Positions 33,374 to 44,463 of a stretch of DNA of 64,000 bases are shown piece by piece. Position 1 is the stretch's first letter; the number at the start of each line of letters is the position of its first letter. The stretch is from Nitzschia sp. pyKryTriq1 (lineage: Eukaryota > Bacillariophyta > Bacillariophyceae > Bacillariales > Bacillariaceae). The notes under the pieces were generated by a model. That model ran no database searches and was not told the origin of the DNA. It worked only from the letters and a program-made list of their open reading frames with translations. The translations under genes and the position numbers were made by a program. The stretch spans positions 569,001-633,000 of the forward strand of contig OY101122.1 in the NCBI GenBank assembly GCA_956465555.1, given 5' to 3'.

Positions 33374-35416
33374 ATGCCTTCAAAGCGAAGTAAGTCAAGT
33401 CAGGGAAGAGATCGTCGTGACCTAGACGATGCTGTTGTCGACGACCTACACGTACCCCGAGAGGATCAGGACCACCCTGACTCTCACAATCAGCTACCAA
33501 GCGTCGAACAATACAAATCAAATAGTGAAGTCAAATCCAACACAATTCCAAGGATGGCGATTCTGATTGTGTTTAGTATTGCCACAGCCATAGCTCTTAC
33601 CATCACTGGGATCGTCGTGGCAAAGAAGAACAAGAGCGAGACCGACAGTGCTTCTACTCCTTCCGGCCGAACTAAACGGATCGAAGAGTTCCTTTTTACC
33701 AACCAGATTTCGACGCTGGCTCAATTGCGAGAATTGGGTTCGCCCCACCACCTCGCGACCGTTTTTGTAGCAGATGGTGATATGCTTCAACTCGAATACC
33801 CGACGACTCAAGCTAGTGCAAAGCGATTCGTCGAACGATACATTCTGGCACTTCTTTACTACCACTTCAATGGTCCTGAATGGACTTTCAAACTCAAATT
33901 TCTTTCTGGTCTTGACCACTGCAACTGGAACGACGAATTCGACACCTCCGATGGAAGAACGGTCCGTCAAGGTGTCATCTGTAACGAGGAAGGATACGTT
34001 GAGGGATTGAATCTCGGTAAGTTTCGGAGCGTACCTACGAATATATTATCACCTGATACCAGGTCACAGCTTCCTCACATCTCAACCAAATTTTCTCTCG
34101 CCATAGCTTGGAACAACCTCAGAGGAACGCACATTGCCGAAGAAATCCAATTCCTAGCGGAGCTTGAGACGCTCCACATGTATTACAACGAGATCGGTGG
34201 ATATTTTCCGGAAGGATTCCGTCAGATGACCAATCTCAAGGGAATCGGTCTCATGAAGATGGGATTGATCGGTACGATTCCCTACTGGATCGGCGAGCTC
34301 ACACAGTTAACATCACTGGCTTTGGGCGATAACCAGATGGACGGAAAAATTCCCGACAGTATGGAGTCTCTGAGCAATCTTCGTATCTTGGGTCTCGATG
34401 GCAACGCCGGATTCATGGGAGACATCGAAAAATTGAAAAATCTCAGTAGTCTCGAATCTCTCTATCTGGAAAACAACGCCTTGACTGGAAACCTTCACAA
34501 CTCCAACTGGCCCAACTTGGCGGAACTGGATGTGTCTAGTAACTTCTTTGATGGCACAGTTCCAGACGAATTGCTCAATCACCCCACTTTGCAAGTGTTG
34601 GACATCAATGGGAATGAAATGGTTGGTGGCTTCCCTGGTGATATTTCTGAGAATAACCAGCTAGAGTATTTGGCCGCGCACAATAATGGATTCTCCGGTG
34701 CTGTTTCCGATCGCATTGCATTTTTGAAGAGCCTCAAGCACTTGGATATTTCCTTCAATGCATTGACGGGCATGATCCCTGATACGATCACAGGAATGAC
34801 CAACCTTCACTACCTGGCCACATCGGGAAATCTGTTCGCCTCGCAGCAAATAATGGATCTGAGCAAACTGACCAACCTGCAGGACTTGTCCATGAAAAAT
34901 AACGAGTTGATCGGACGCATCCCGGATTGGATTGGTGAGCTTTTGAGCTTGCAGCTCCTCGATTTGGATGCCAACGACTTGACCGGGAGCATTCCTACGT
35001 GGATCGGCCTCTTGACAAACTTGAACCACTTGTTGCTGAACCGCAACAAGCTCACTGGTACCATCCCAACCCAAATCCAAAATCTGAGCAAGCTGGAAGT
35101 GCTTCTGCTTGATGGCAACTCGATCACGGGCAACGGTAATGCTGTCTGTAATAGTGAGAAGCTGAAGCCGTCCTACTTCGTGGCCGACTGCTATCCCGGT
35201 ACCAATGGAGAACTTCCAGAAGTTGAATGCAAATGCTGCACTCAGTGCTGCACCGATGATGATCCCAGCTGTAACGACCGATCTTGGACCAGCAACCTAG
35301 ATCCCATGTGGGAAGGCTACTATGTCCGACAAAAATACACGTTCAACTTGGAAAACGCGCCTACGACGTACTCAAAAACAACTAGCAACCAAGATGACCA
35401 ACAGTTGCTTCCATAA
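33374..35416 (+). CDS. Leucine-rich-repeat single-pass membrane protein
   Basis: Single exon, 680 residues. The N-terminus is hydrophilic and charged, followed by one membrane helix at about residues 60-82 (MAILIVFSIATAIALTITGI), so it is probably a type II protein with the LRR side outside or luminal. Residues about 190-590 carry plant-type LRRs (for example LDISFNALTGMIPDTI and LDLDANDLTGSIPTWI). The C-terminus has a cysteine cluster (VECKCCTQCC) found after LRRs in diatom proteins I recall. There is no kinase domain. Likely roles are adhesion or recognition at the cell surface. LRR families are expanded in pennate diatoms. Confidence 0.88.
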   Translation: MPSKRSKSSQGRDRRDLDDAVVDDLHVPREDQDHPDSHNQLPSVEQYKSNSEVKSNTIPRMAILIVFSIATAIALTITGIVVAKKNKSETDSASTPSGRTKRIEEFLFTNQISTLAQLRELGSPHHLATVFVADGDMLQLEYPTTQASAKRFVERYILALLYYHFNGPEWTFKLKFLSGLDHCNWNDEFDTSDGRTVRQGVICNEEGYVEGLNLGKFRSVPTNILSPDTRSQLPHISTKFSLAIAWNNLRGTHIAEEIQFLAELETLHMYYNEIGGYFPEGFRQMTNLKGIGLMKMGLIGTIPYWIGELTQLTSLALGDNQMDGKIPDSMESLSNLRILGLDGNAGFMGDIEKLKNLSSLESLYLENNALTGNLHNSNWPNLAELDVSSNFFDGTVPDELLNHPTLQVLDINGNEMVGGFPGDISENNQLEYLAAHNNGFSGAVSDRIAFLKSLKHLDISFNALTGMIPDTITGMTNLHYLATSGNLFASQQIMDLSKLTNLQDLSMKNNELIGRIPDWIGELLSLQLLDLDANDLTGSIPTWIGLLTNLNHLLLNRNKLTGTIPTQIQNLSKLEVLLLDGNSITGNGNAVCNSEKLKPSYFVADCYPGTNGELPEVECKCCTQCCTDDDPSCNDRSWTSNLDPMWEGYYVRQKYTFNLENAPTTYSKTTSNQDDQQLLP

Positions 35417-35640
35417 GACCGCCCCATTCATTATGCTTCTATATAGAAATAATAAAGTCCCGCCTTGACAGGCATGGTACTGTATACCCATACAATTTTA
35501 GATTTCAGGCTTCCAAGAGATGTTCTTTTCGATATCAAATATCGACCAAGATGACCAAAATTTGCTTCCATAAGACCACCTCATTCATTATGCTTCTTTA
35601 AAGAAATAATAAAGTCCCGCCTTGACAGGCATGAGTCCGT
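35388..35640 (+). repeat. Tandem duplication of the LRR gene's 3' end, period 157 bp
   Basis: The last codons and 3' UTR of the LRR gene (from ACCAAGATGACC at 35388) are repeated from 35545. Both copies hold the segment AATAATAAAGTCCCGCCTTG, which includes an AATAAA poly(A) signal. The second copy is non-coding in context and slightly diverged. Confidence 0.85.
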
Positions 35641-35700
35641 ACAATTTTAAATGACTGGATGGTTTTGAGTCTCTGCTCACTACTTAACGGACTGTTATTG

Positions 35701-36513
35701 TTACAGCTCACTACTGCCGACACCAGCACCTTTCCCGCCAAAGATACGTTGATCGACGAACTCGGCAAAGGATCTCATCTCATCGGGATGAGACGAGTGT
35801 CCCATGCTGAAGCTTTCATCCTGTACACTGACTCCCTCGGCACGAAGCTTGCCCACCCCGAAGGATTGTTGCGAAAATACCACTTTGTCATCAAAAGTCC
35901 CATGTCCCCAGTACATGGGTGTCTTCTTGGCTGCTTCGGAAACCTGCAGTTTTTCTGGCAACGTCAACCAGGCACTCAATCCGACACATCCGGCATACGT
36001 TGTTGTTTTGGCTTGGTAGGCGGCCAACAAGGCGATCGCGGCTCCTTGACTAAATCCACCCACGATAATCTTGTCACTCGGGACCCCCCTGGCATTCAGC
36101 TGCTTGACATGTTCTTCGACAGAAGCCACCGCTGCTTGCAGCCCTTCCGGGTCGTCTTTCGACCCGACTTCAATAGGCCAGTCGTACAGGTCGAACCATC
36201 CAGGCATGCGCATTCCTCCATTGATGGTAAGGGGAATAGTCGGTGCCGCTGGAAAAATATATTCAAGCTGTGACAATCGCGGTTGTAGGGAAGGTAGAAT
36301 TCGTTCCAAATCACTCCATCCAGCAGGTGAGTCACCTAGTCCGTGCATGAAGATTAGTGCGCCTTTTTTGGAATTGGTGCTCATGGCTAGGGCAGCAAAT
36401 GAGCGTTGCATCCAACAAAGAAACAGCAAGAGGTGACCAAGTTTGCAGAGGGATCGTCTCGAAAGTTTTTGGTGTTTGACTAGTGAGGAAGGTTGGAACT
36501 TGATCGGGATCAT
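35701..36513 (-). CDS. Acyl-protein thioesterase / lysophospholipase-like carboxylesterase
   Basis: Single exon, 270 residues. The alpha/beta-hydrolase core begins KGALIFMHGLGDSPAGW, with the nucleophile elbow GGFSQGAAIAL (Ser), the acid in YWGHGTFDDKVV (Asp) and the base in SMGHSSHPDE (His), so the triad is complete. The spacing and FPAAPTIPLTINGGMRMPGW match the APT1/APT2 family, which removes palmitate from cysteine residues of membrane proteins. About 43 residues precede the usual start MSTNSKK (Met at 36384); they include LGHLLLFLCWMQRSFAALA, a hydrophobic stretch that could be a signal peptide or anchor. Translation from 36384 would give the ordinary cytosolic form, so two forms are possible. 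Confidence 0.92.
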   Translation of the reverse strand: MIPIKFQPSSLVKHQKLSRRSLCKLGHLLLFLCWMQRSFAALAMSTNSKKGALIFMHGLGDSPAGWSDLERILPSLQPRLSQLEYIFPAAPTIPLTINGGMRMPGWFDLYDWPIEVGSKDDPEGLQAAVASVEEHVKQLNARGVPSDKIIVGGFSQGAAIALLAAYQAKTTTYAGCVGLSAWLTLPEKLQVSEAAKKTPMYWGHGTFDDKVVFSQQSFGVGKLRAEGVSVQDESFSMGHSSHPDEMRSFAEFVDQRIFGGKGAGVGSSEL

Positions 36514-36718
36514 CTCAACATCAGACAGTGCACGTCTCTACAACACAGTGAGAGTGAGTCGTCGTCTTCTCGCAACCCGCCGTAAAATAATTGGATTGCT
36601 GATTGTGCTATCGCCTGGAGGCGGAAGAGTGTGTTGCAAGTGGTAATGAGCCAGGTTGAGAAATTGCGGAGTGTTGTGTAGGTGTATGATACCAGGTGCA
36701 GTACCAGTACTAAAAGTG
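36514..36718. other. Short intergenic region
   Basis: Probable promoter of the thioesterase gene. It contains TACCAGGTGCAGTACCAGTAC near 36690 and no ORF worth reporting. Confidence 0.4.
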
Positions 36719-37041
36719 TACTTGGTACCCCGCCGCTCCACCTGGAAGGTGGGCGAAAAAGATCAATAGAGTTTTGGGGGAGGGGCCCCTAAACTCTGGC
36801 AGGAAAAAAGAGAACTGTGGTGAACGATGGTATCCTAGGGAAAGTCGGGCGAAACGAATTTTGGAATTACTTAGAGAAATCACCTTTTCGTAAGATAACT
36901 TGAAATTTGATTGTAACTTTTTTTTAAATTTTTATTGTGTTGTTGAGAGGAGATGTGTAGTTGATTCTGGCCATGGTCAGAAGTAGGTCAACACATCCTC
37001 GTTGGCGAGCTACGGAACGAAATGTATGGACGGCTGGCGTT
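36719..37041 (+). repeat. 325-bp dispersed repeat, copy 1 (inverted with respect to 43625-43952)
   Basis: From ACTTGGTACCCCGCCGCTCC to GGACGGCTGGCGT this matches 43625-43952 in inverted orientation with only scattered differences. It contains CCACCTGGAAGGTGGG, a small hairpin, and a long AT-rich stretch with runs of T. Similarity stops sharply at both ends. It has neither terminal inverted repeats nor TG...CA ends that I can see, so its class is unknown. Confidence 0.85.
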
Positions 37042-37082
37042 GCTGCTTTACAATATAGCTAGTAGCTATATCGTAAAGCAGC
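37042..37082. repeat. 41-bp near-perfect palindrome
   Basis: Arms of 20 bp (GCTGCTTTACAATATAGCTA and TAGCTATATCGTAAAGCAGC) around a single central base, with one mismatch. It directly abuts the end of the 325-bp repeat copy 1 and is missing from copy 2. Confidence 0.85.
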
Positions 37083-37101
37083 GAAAAAGTGCACTAGCCA
37101 T

Positions 37102-37179
37102 TAGTAGCTAGAGAGTAGAGCTACTGTAAGGAGTATACAGTAGTAGCTAGAGAGTAGAGCTACTGTAAGGAGTATACAA
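37102..37179 (+). repeat. 39-bp tandem duplication
   Basis: TAGTAGCTAGAGAGTAGAGC... starts at 37102 and is repeated identically at 37141 through GGAGTATACA. It is non-coding and follows the palindrome. Confidence 0.85.
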
Positions 37180-37451
37180 CACGTTTAAAAAGTTTGATAT
37201 GGAAATCGTGAAGCGGAATCAAAACGGGGGATCTCACGGGATAACGATCCCATGGATTGGTCGTAGGAACGAGTCTCTTATTGTAGCTCTATTCATGAAG
37301 CTCTAATAGCTAGTAGTAGTGGTAGAGTGTCTACCCGTAGCAGAGAAAAGGGAGAGAAAGTTACTCCACCAAGAATGAAAGATATTTGGAGAGGTAACTG
37401 GTGTACACCTAATCTTGCGCACTTTGGTCGTGGTACCTGTTCAAAAGTTCT

Positions 37452-40400
37452 CTAGTCGTTCTCCAATTGAACCTCATCAGGAACCCACGGTGCCCTGATG
37501 ATTTTTTCGCGCAGCTCTTCGACATCAAAGTCACGAAACCACTTGTGCTCCAGGATATCTTTCTCTCGGAAGCTTCCAATGCGTTTGCTAGGATCTTTTT
37601 CGAGCAGACGCCCGATCAAGTCTCGGCCGGCTTTGGAACATTTCTTCGGGTCGCGATAGACACAGTAGCGGGGCGAAATCCAGTATGCAAGTCACGTGAG
37701 CGATGCAACAGCCAACCAAATCATAATCCCGAACAATCCACGTACCTTTCTTGATAAAGGAGGGTGCAGGCCATACACAATCAGCTCATAAAGAGTCTGC
37801 TGGTCCATACCGTCCTCCCAAAATGGATTCGCTCCATCAATAAGTTCATATATCAGGACACCCAGGCTCCAGTTGTCTGCGCTCGTGTCGTGTCCAACGC
37901 TAGTGCAAACCTATAGATACAGTAGAACAATTAATCAGCAGATTGAAAATGGCAAATGAGCGTCGTGAGTGGTAAGATATAGTAAATTCACAACTGTCCA
38001 CCCATAGAGGAACTGACCTCGGGCGCAACATAATTCGGTGTTCCACAGAAGGTGTATGTCTTGCCATTCTCAAGCTTCTTGACTGTAGTCAGTGGGCAAA
38101 AGAAAGCGATGGTGAGCGTGATGGAAACCGAAAGAGACTGACTGTGCGTCGAAGAGAGAATTGAACGTACCAAAGCCAAAATCCGTCAGTACTGGATACC
38201 CGTCCTTATCGATCAGTATATTCTCCGGTTTTAGGTCACGATAAACGTATTTTTGTCGGTGCATAAAGGCCAGAGTATCAGCCACTACCATGGCATAAAA
38301 TTTAGCAATGGGTTCGGCCAAGCCAGATACCCACCAGCCATTCGTATCCTGCCTATGCAAGATGTCAAACAGCTCGCCCCCGGGTGCCAAGGTCTGCAGC
38401 ATTGATATCGTTTCTTCATCCTCGTATGTATTGATGACTTGGATAATGAAAGGGTGTTGTACGGATCTCATCATTTTTATTTCCTCCCTGATGCACTCAG
38501 CCGGGTCATCCCGACTTGGATCATCAAGGTACTGTACCTTCAAAGCATAAGGGTCCGCCTCCATTGTTTTTACTGTTACCAGCCAAACAACTCCAAATTG
38601 GCCTTCGCCCAAGATACGATGGCGTTGCAGATCCTCCAAGGCAATGTTTTTGGTTGTCTCAATGTCCTGGATGACTTGAATGCGTCCAGAAACGATACCA
38701 ACTTCCTCAAGCGTGAGTACACCGCATACTGTAGGCTCCGCCGCCGTTGCCGAATATTTGACGACCACGAAGTCGGGGACAACGTCCTTTGACTGCTTTG
38801 ACGCGAAGAACATGTACTCCTCACCGAAGTGTTCTCCTGCTCTCACGATTCTCTCTTCCCCATTCTTTTTTATGATGTTGACTTGGCCAGAGCGGACAAA
38901 GTAGAGAGCTGGTGGCATCTTAGCATTGAGTTCAAAAATCTTCGTTCCCGCTCTGAACTCTACCTCCGCAATTTGCCGGACCAGAGTATCTAGTTGGTCC
39001 TCTTCTAGTTTTGCCGCCCTGATCTGTCTCATCGATGCCTGTGCAATAGAAAAAAACGTCAGATTTACACGATTATATAAATAGGTAAGCTCGTTACGCT
39101 CACAGCGACATACCAGACTTTGCTTATCCCTATATTTCATAGATACTCTGTCAAAGTCCCCAAACACCTTTTCAAAGCTTTGACGATCAATTGTAAACGC
39201 CGTTCCATCGGACGTTGCCTTCACCTCGTATCTCTTGTTCTCCTGCGCGATCAACGCCATTTCACCAAATGATTCTCCGGGCCCAATTGGGACATCGGTT
39301 GCGGATACCGAACCCTGTTGAACTAGACAGAAGGGTGTTTCCGCAAAGGTGGAACTGAGGTTGTCTCCCTTGTTGAATTTATGTGGTACCATTGCCGCGG
39401 CCAGCTGTCGAAGATCTGCTTCATCCAGATTCTTAAAAACCTCTACGGTCTGAAGCAATTTCAGCCTCTCTTCCTCTGATCGAATCATTTGTTCTCTCAT
39501 GATGTGACGGAAATTCGTTCGATCGAGTTGAAATAAAACTGTCTGATGATCGCTAGCTGTGGCTTCGGCAGCCCGGGGAACACTATACAGAAGAGACAGC
39601 TCTCCGAACGCGTCTCCTGGGATCGCAGCCCCGACCTTTTCCCCATTGCTATGGAATGCGACTTCTCCACTTTGCACGATGGAGTAGAAGCCTTCTGGTT
39701 CTCCTTGTTCGCCAATCTTTGCACCCAAATCATACTCAACGCGCTCGAAAGCGTCTACAATCGGAGCCATTTCATCGGATGTTAGGTCCTTGAAAGCAAA
39801 ACTCTTTTCCACTGTGTCCTCGATCAACCTTATCTCATCTGCCGATTTCTTGTGGGAAGGCTTTGTGAATGGTTTGGTAAACTCAAGCTTTTCAGCCCAC
39901 ACATTCTTCAGCTTTCGCGGAGCATCTTCTGTTCGTTCAGGCTCTTCTTTAACAAGTTTCGCCTCCCACTTTCTAACCATACTACCTAGCGAAGGTGCCT
40001 CAGGAGCCGTTGGGACCACTATTTCTTTCTTCCCATCGCTCCGTCTTTCAACGCAATCCAAAGGGGTTCGATACAATATTTTGTTCTCACGCTCCACCCA
40101 CACTCCCATGATTTTTGCAAAAGTAGGGGATGCTTCTTTCACTTCCTCGAGAGATGAGAAGTTAATGTTCTCTTCTGATTCCGCCGCATCAAGTACTGAT
40201 TCTTCGCCTCGTTCATCGTGTTCCGAGTCTTTGATATCTATCGCCACATTCGTGATAGTTTTCGAAGTTCGTAAAGCTGACGGCCTATGGCTCACGCCTA
40301 GTGTGCTGTTGTCAAAGTCGTTGATGCCCGCAACGCGAGCGTAATTAAAATCATCGTTTGAATCCCAAGAAGGCTCATCGGAACTGTAATCGTCGAGTGG

Positions 40401-42527
40401 ATGGTTCAACATAGCCGGATCCACATGGAATTCTGCTGAACCATCATCAGATTCATCGTCCTGGAAAGGAGTGACCGTTGAGACATCCTGAGACTTGTTG
40501 GAGCTATTCACAGCCTCTTGCATTCCTGAAGACGGAGCTTCTACAGCTAGTTCAAACATGGCCTCCAATTGCGAATGTATATTAGAGACCACGGTATCAT
40601 TCTCCTTCTTCCGATTTGTCTTGGTGCTTTCCGACTTGTCTTCCCTTTCTTTCTTCTTTTTTTTTGTTTTCTTCTTCGTTTTGCTGGTGCTTTCATGGAA
40701 TGAGCTTTGAGACTGCTCCAAATGGTCATGCGACACATCTGTCTTACGGCTGTCTCTTTTCTTTTTCTTTTTCTTCTTTTTCTTTTTCGAAGAGTCGCTT
40801 AGATCCATGCCACTAGCTGCAGAACCCCAGTCACCCGATTCAGTAATATTTTTCGACTTCCGACGCTTGCTGCCATTCTTTGACGAATCGCTCAGTTCCA
40901 TGCCACTAGCCTGAGAGCCTGGCTCGCCCAACCCGTCCGAGTCTTTGGTTTTTGGCTTTTGACGCTTCTTTTCGTCGGAATTTGTGGTCTTAATCTCCTT
41001 TTTCTTCCTTCGTTTCTTTTTGGTGTCCACATCGGAATCACTGTGTCCCATTCGACTGCTTGAATCTGCAAGCACTTTATCATAAGGTACAACTCGGGGA
41101 TTTTCGACAATTTCCGCGCTGATATGGGCATCCTCAGGGAGTTCGGCAAGCAAGTCGGCGGTGGCAAGAATTTTCGACTGATCATCAACGGACTGACCAG
41201 TATCCCCCATTGCATCCGTCGCACCGTTGTCTGCTATGTGCGTAGCTAGTTGTGTGCTCCAGCTTTCCGCTTCCATTCGTCTTTCATCGGCCTGCCGCTC
41301 TAGTCTAGCCTTTTCTTCCTCTTCGAGACGTTTGGCCTCCAGCCTTTTCCTTGCTTCCGCTTCGAGGCGCGCCTTCTCTTCGGCATCCTGCCTGGCTCTT
41401 TCTTCCGCTTCAAGACGTGTCTTCTCCTCGGCCGCCTGCCTGGCTCTTTCTTCCGCTTCGAGACGCGCCTTCTCTTCGGCCTGCTGTCTGGCAATTTCTT
41501 CCGCCTCGAGACGTGCCTTTTCCTCGGCCTCCTGTTTTGCCCTTTCTTCTGCTTCGAGGAGCGCCCTCTCTTCTGCCTGCTTTCTGGCCATTTCTTCAGC
41601 TTCACGACGTGCTTTTTCCTCGGCCTCGTGTCTGGCGTTTTCTTGAGCTATGCGGGTGGCCTTTTCCTCGGCTTTACTTTCGGCATCAACACGGTTGGCT
41701 TTTTCGCTCCCACAGCTTTCCTCGAGGCGAGAGTTTCCTTCTGAATCATTTTTTAGTTCTTGCGAGCTTTCTCTACGAGACCGCAGTTTTCTGCCTCGTA
41801 ACGACGCTGGCTTTAGTTTTTTTTCATCGTCCAAGCCTTGAACCGCTAGCCTCCTCGATGATGCTTTTTTCGGGGATTCTTCAACATCCTCGTCATCTAG
41901 AAGCCTTCGGGTTCGCAAGGAGGTAGGCTTTCTGGGTGATTTTACCACATCGGTGTCATGGTTTTCCTCACGAGTATTAGGTCTAATATTTCCTTCCGAA
42001 GAATGTTTTTTCCTTATCGATTTGGGTGTCCGCGCTGGCATCGAAGAAGACTGAGCTTCAACACTCGGTTCGTCTGATGCCAGTCTTTTAATGTTTGAGG
42101 CAGCCGGAGTTGCTGCGCTCGCACGTTGGTTGGCGTTTTTTGATGTCGGTTGGTGCTTTTGGGGAGGCAATTCGAGCTTCGTCTTGACTGATTTTGTCGA
42201 GGGTACAGGTGGGGTTCCTATAGCCTCTTCATTTTGCGCCTGAATCCGTTTCTTGGCCATTTCTCGCGCCTTCGCTTGTGCCGCCTCCTTTTTTGCTTTG
42301 AGATCGGCCTGTTCCTTCAGCCAATCTGCGAGAGTTTCCTCACCTTTCTCGCGGGAAATCAGCTTCTCGTGCCAGAATTTTGATCCATTCTTCAGTGAGA
42401 ATTCTCGGTGAATTTTCAGCCACCGACTTCCAGACGGACTCTTGGTTTCGATACAGGAAACAACCACGGACCCATTCATTTCCTGCCCGACGAGGAAATG
42501 ATTCTTTCCATTCTTCTGAGAATTCAT
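37452..42527 (-). CDS. cGMP-dependent-kinase-like protein with long N-terminal coiled coil
   Basis: Six exons: 42527-39114, 39038-38171, 38082-38018, 37910-37746, 37643-37452 plus possibly an upstream one; the five listed give 1567 residues. The first 900 residues are charged: a long Glu/Ala/Arg helix (repeated ARQEAEEKARLEAEE) and poly-Lys tracts. Three cyclic-nucleotide-binding folds follow at about 905-1260; the first has a full phosphate-binding cassette (FGELSLLYSVPRAAE), the second (FGEMALIAQENKRYE) and third (FGEEYMFFA) are degenerate. The kinase has GEGQFGVVW, YALKVQYL, YRDLKPENIL, DFGF|VKKL, TFCGTPNYVAPE and a GHDTSADNWSLGVLIYELI block, so it should be active. It probably signals from a cyclic nucleotide to Ser/Thr phosphorylation. 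Which nucleotide binds is not known. The start Met is uncertain. Confidence 0.88.
41290..41640 (-). repeat. Short in-frame repeats encoding Glu/Ala/Arg helix
   Basis: Units of about 45 bp (CTTCTTCCGCTTCGAG / GCCTTCTCTTCGGCC variants) recur within the kinase gene and encode (E/A/R-rich) AEEKARLEAEERARQ-type heptads. They are diverged in DNA but keep the peptide pattern, so this is selection for a long single helix or coiled coil rather than a fresh array. Confidence 0.75.
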
Positions 42528-43624
42528 CGCGAACTAACAAGAAGCCCGACGATCTGGGATCCTGACGACCTGCCTCGGAATGTCCTCGATACTTCTACTA
42601 GAGGATTCGATGAACCTGAGGTCTACAGTAGTGGCGTTAGAATAGTCTTGTCGATACAGGTACATGCACGACTCCTTCTCCTCGTCCTCCTCGAGACCAA
42701 ACAATGATTTTGTAGACAACTCAACACAAAACGCAACAACTTTTATGAGACTGTTTTACTTGTTGCAGGGTCTTGATCTATCAGATGCGATACCAGATAC
42801 GTTGACCGTATCGGTACCGTACCGTATGAACAACAACCAACCAGCAGCAGCAACAGCAACAACATCTACCGGTATCATCATCTCGATCATGTTGTTTCCA
42901 GCTTCCCGCGCTAATATGTAATAGCAAGATTTATGGATGTACGACATATGGACGACATATTTACTTAGTGTTGTGTCTTGTTCTGCCCCCTCCGGCGGCC
43001 TCGCTCATCATCTGCATGCGCATCAGTCTTTAGCTATCGGCTGACTTACAGACGCTAGCATCCGTCCGTCGTTCTTCTTGGGGACGCACCCCAATCAATA
43101 GAATAGGCAAATCCAATCTCTAAAATTACTTAGAAAGCTTTCCGTTTCCGCCCCGCGCACGGTTCGGTACCAGTAGACAGGTATCTTCTTATATTTCTCC
43201 CCCTTTTTTTCTAGTAGAAACCTCGTGCATGCCTCCGCCATACATATGGTATTCAGACGAGTCCCGAGGGGATCGTCTGTGTACATCATATGTTTCAGCG
43301 CAGAGAGCAAGTCGTAGATTTCATTTTTGTGGTGTATTGACCCAAAATCAAGGGTGGCGTCCTCGACCGTTAATTTATTGATGTACCGGAGTAGTTTGTC
43401 TAATGCCAATGTACGTGCAAGAATCTGGTACCCGGATGCATCAATCCAAGGACACAAAGTAGAACCTCTTTTACAATCAATACCACCTCGCATTCACTCA
43501 TCAATATCACCATTGTCGCAAGGGAGCCTCTTGCGAAACAAAAAATCGAAATCAATAAAAATGGCAGTTAACGACCGTTTTCCAAACCCACACAAAAACC
43601 CATAGTAAAAATAACGGTTACGCC
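42528..43624. other. Intergenic region, weak minus-strand ORF at 43095-43493
   Basis: It probably contains the kinase promoter; GCAGCAGCAACAGCAACAAC lies near 42843. The minus frame 43493-43095 (132 codons) has a fairly protein-like translation (IHHKNEIYDLLSALKHMMYT) but no family was recognised and it sits beside a dispersed repeat, so it may be a decayed element. Nothing else is supported. Confidence 0.4.
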
Positions 43625-43952
43625 AGCCGTCCGTACATTTCGTTCCGTAGCTCGCGAAGGAGGATGTGTTGACCTACTTCTGACCATGGCCACAATCAAC
43701 TACACATCTCCTCTCAACAACACAATAAAAATTAAAAAAAAAGTTACAATCAAATTTCAAGTTATCTTACGAAAAGATGATTTCTCTAAGTAATTCCAAA
43801 ATTCGTTTCGCCCGACTTCCCCTAATATACCATAGTTCACCACAGTTCTCTTTTTTCCTGCCAGAGTTTAGGGGCCCCTCCCCCAAAACTCGAGTGATCT
43901 TTTTCGCCCACCTTCCAGGTGGAGCGGCGGGATACCAAGTCCACCAACTTCC
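43625..43952 (-). repeat. 325-bp dispersed repeat, copy 2
   Basis: Inverted copy of 36719-37041; see the matching segment GTACATTTCGTTCCGTAGCT and the end GGAGCGGCGGGATACCAAGT. The two copies enclose the kinase gene, 6.6 kb apart. Flanks differ beyond the shared GGCTGGCGT and ACTTGGTA ends. Confidence 0.85.
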
Positions 43953-44463
43953 CTCGGTGGCCTGCGTGGGCATGAGGACCTATTCTAGCCACCAATAGCA
44001 GCAATCGTACCTCTCCTATCTATCTAACCACAAGAACTAACTAAAGACTATCAAACCTTTTAATTTCGACCTACCGGCAGTTTAGCGATGTTGTTATCGG
44101 TTATACCATTTCTTCGCGGCCAAAGTACCTAACTTTATGCGCGTGCTGAGTCGTCCGAATTCTCTCAAGCGTACTCCTACTGGTAGACCAAGTCGATGAT
44201 GATCGGCTTGAAGATACTGTTCAACAACGGAATACAGGTACCCGCTATACTTTTTATATTCGTGGTACCTCACATTGTCCGACATCAAGCTGTGCTAATA
44301 AATAGGCTGTCGAGTTCTCTTTCGTAGGAGACTAGCTTTAGTAGTACTGCGCAACGCACAGTCAGACGTCACAGGAATCTCGAGGCAACACAAGCTGGTT
44401 CCAGGACTACCAGTTTGTGGGACACAGAGACCACAAACGATGAAGTAAGCAATAAAACTCGAA
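43953..44463. other. Intergenic region, no gene seen
   Basis: Downstream of the TIMELESS gene 3' end. Short frames only; nothing structured was recognised. Confidence 0.4.

Noticed and set aside
37644-37745. An apparent intron lacking any AG before the kinase C-lobe
   Set aside because: Using the later acceptor CCCGAAG|AAATG gives a canonical GT-AG intron, and the joined protein has exactly the residue spacing of PKG between its YxII and LI motifs.
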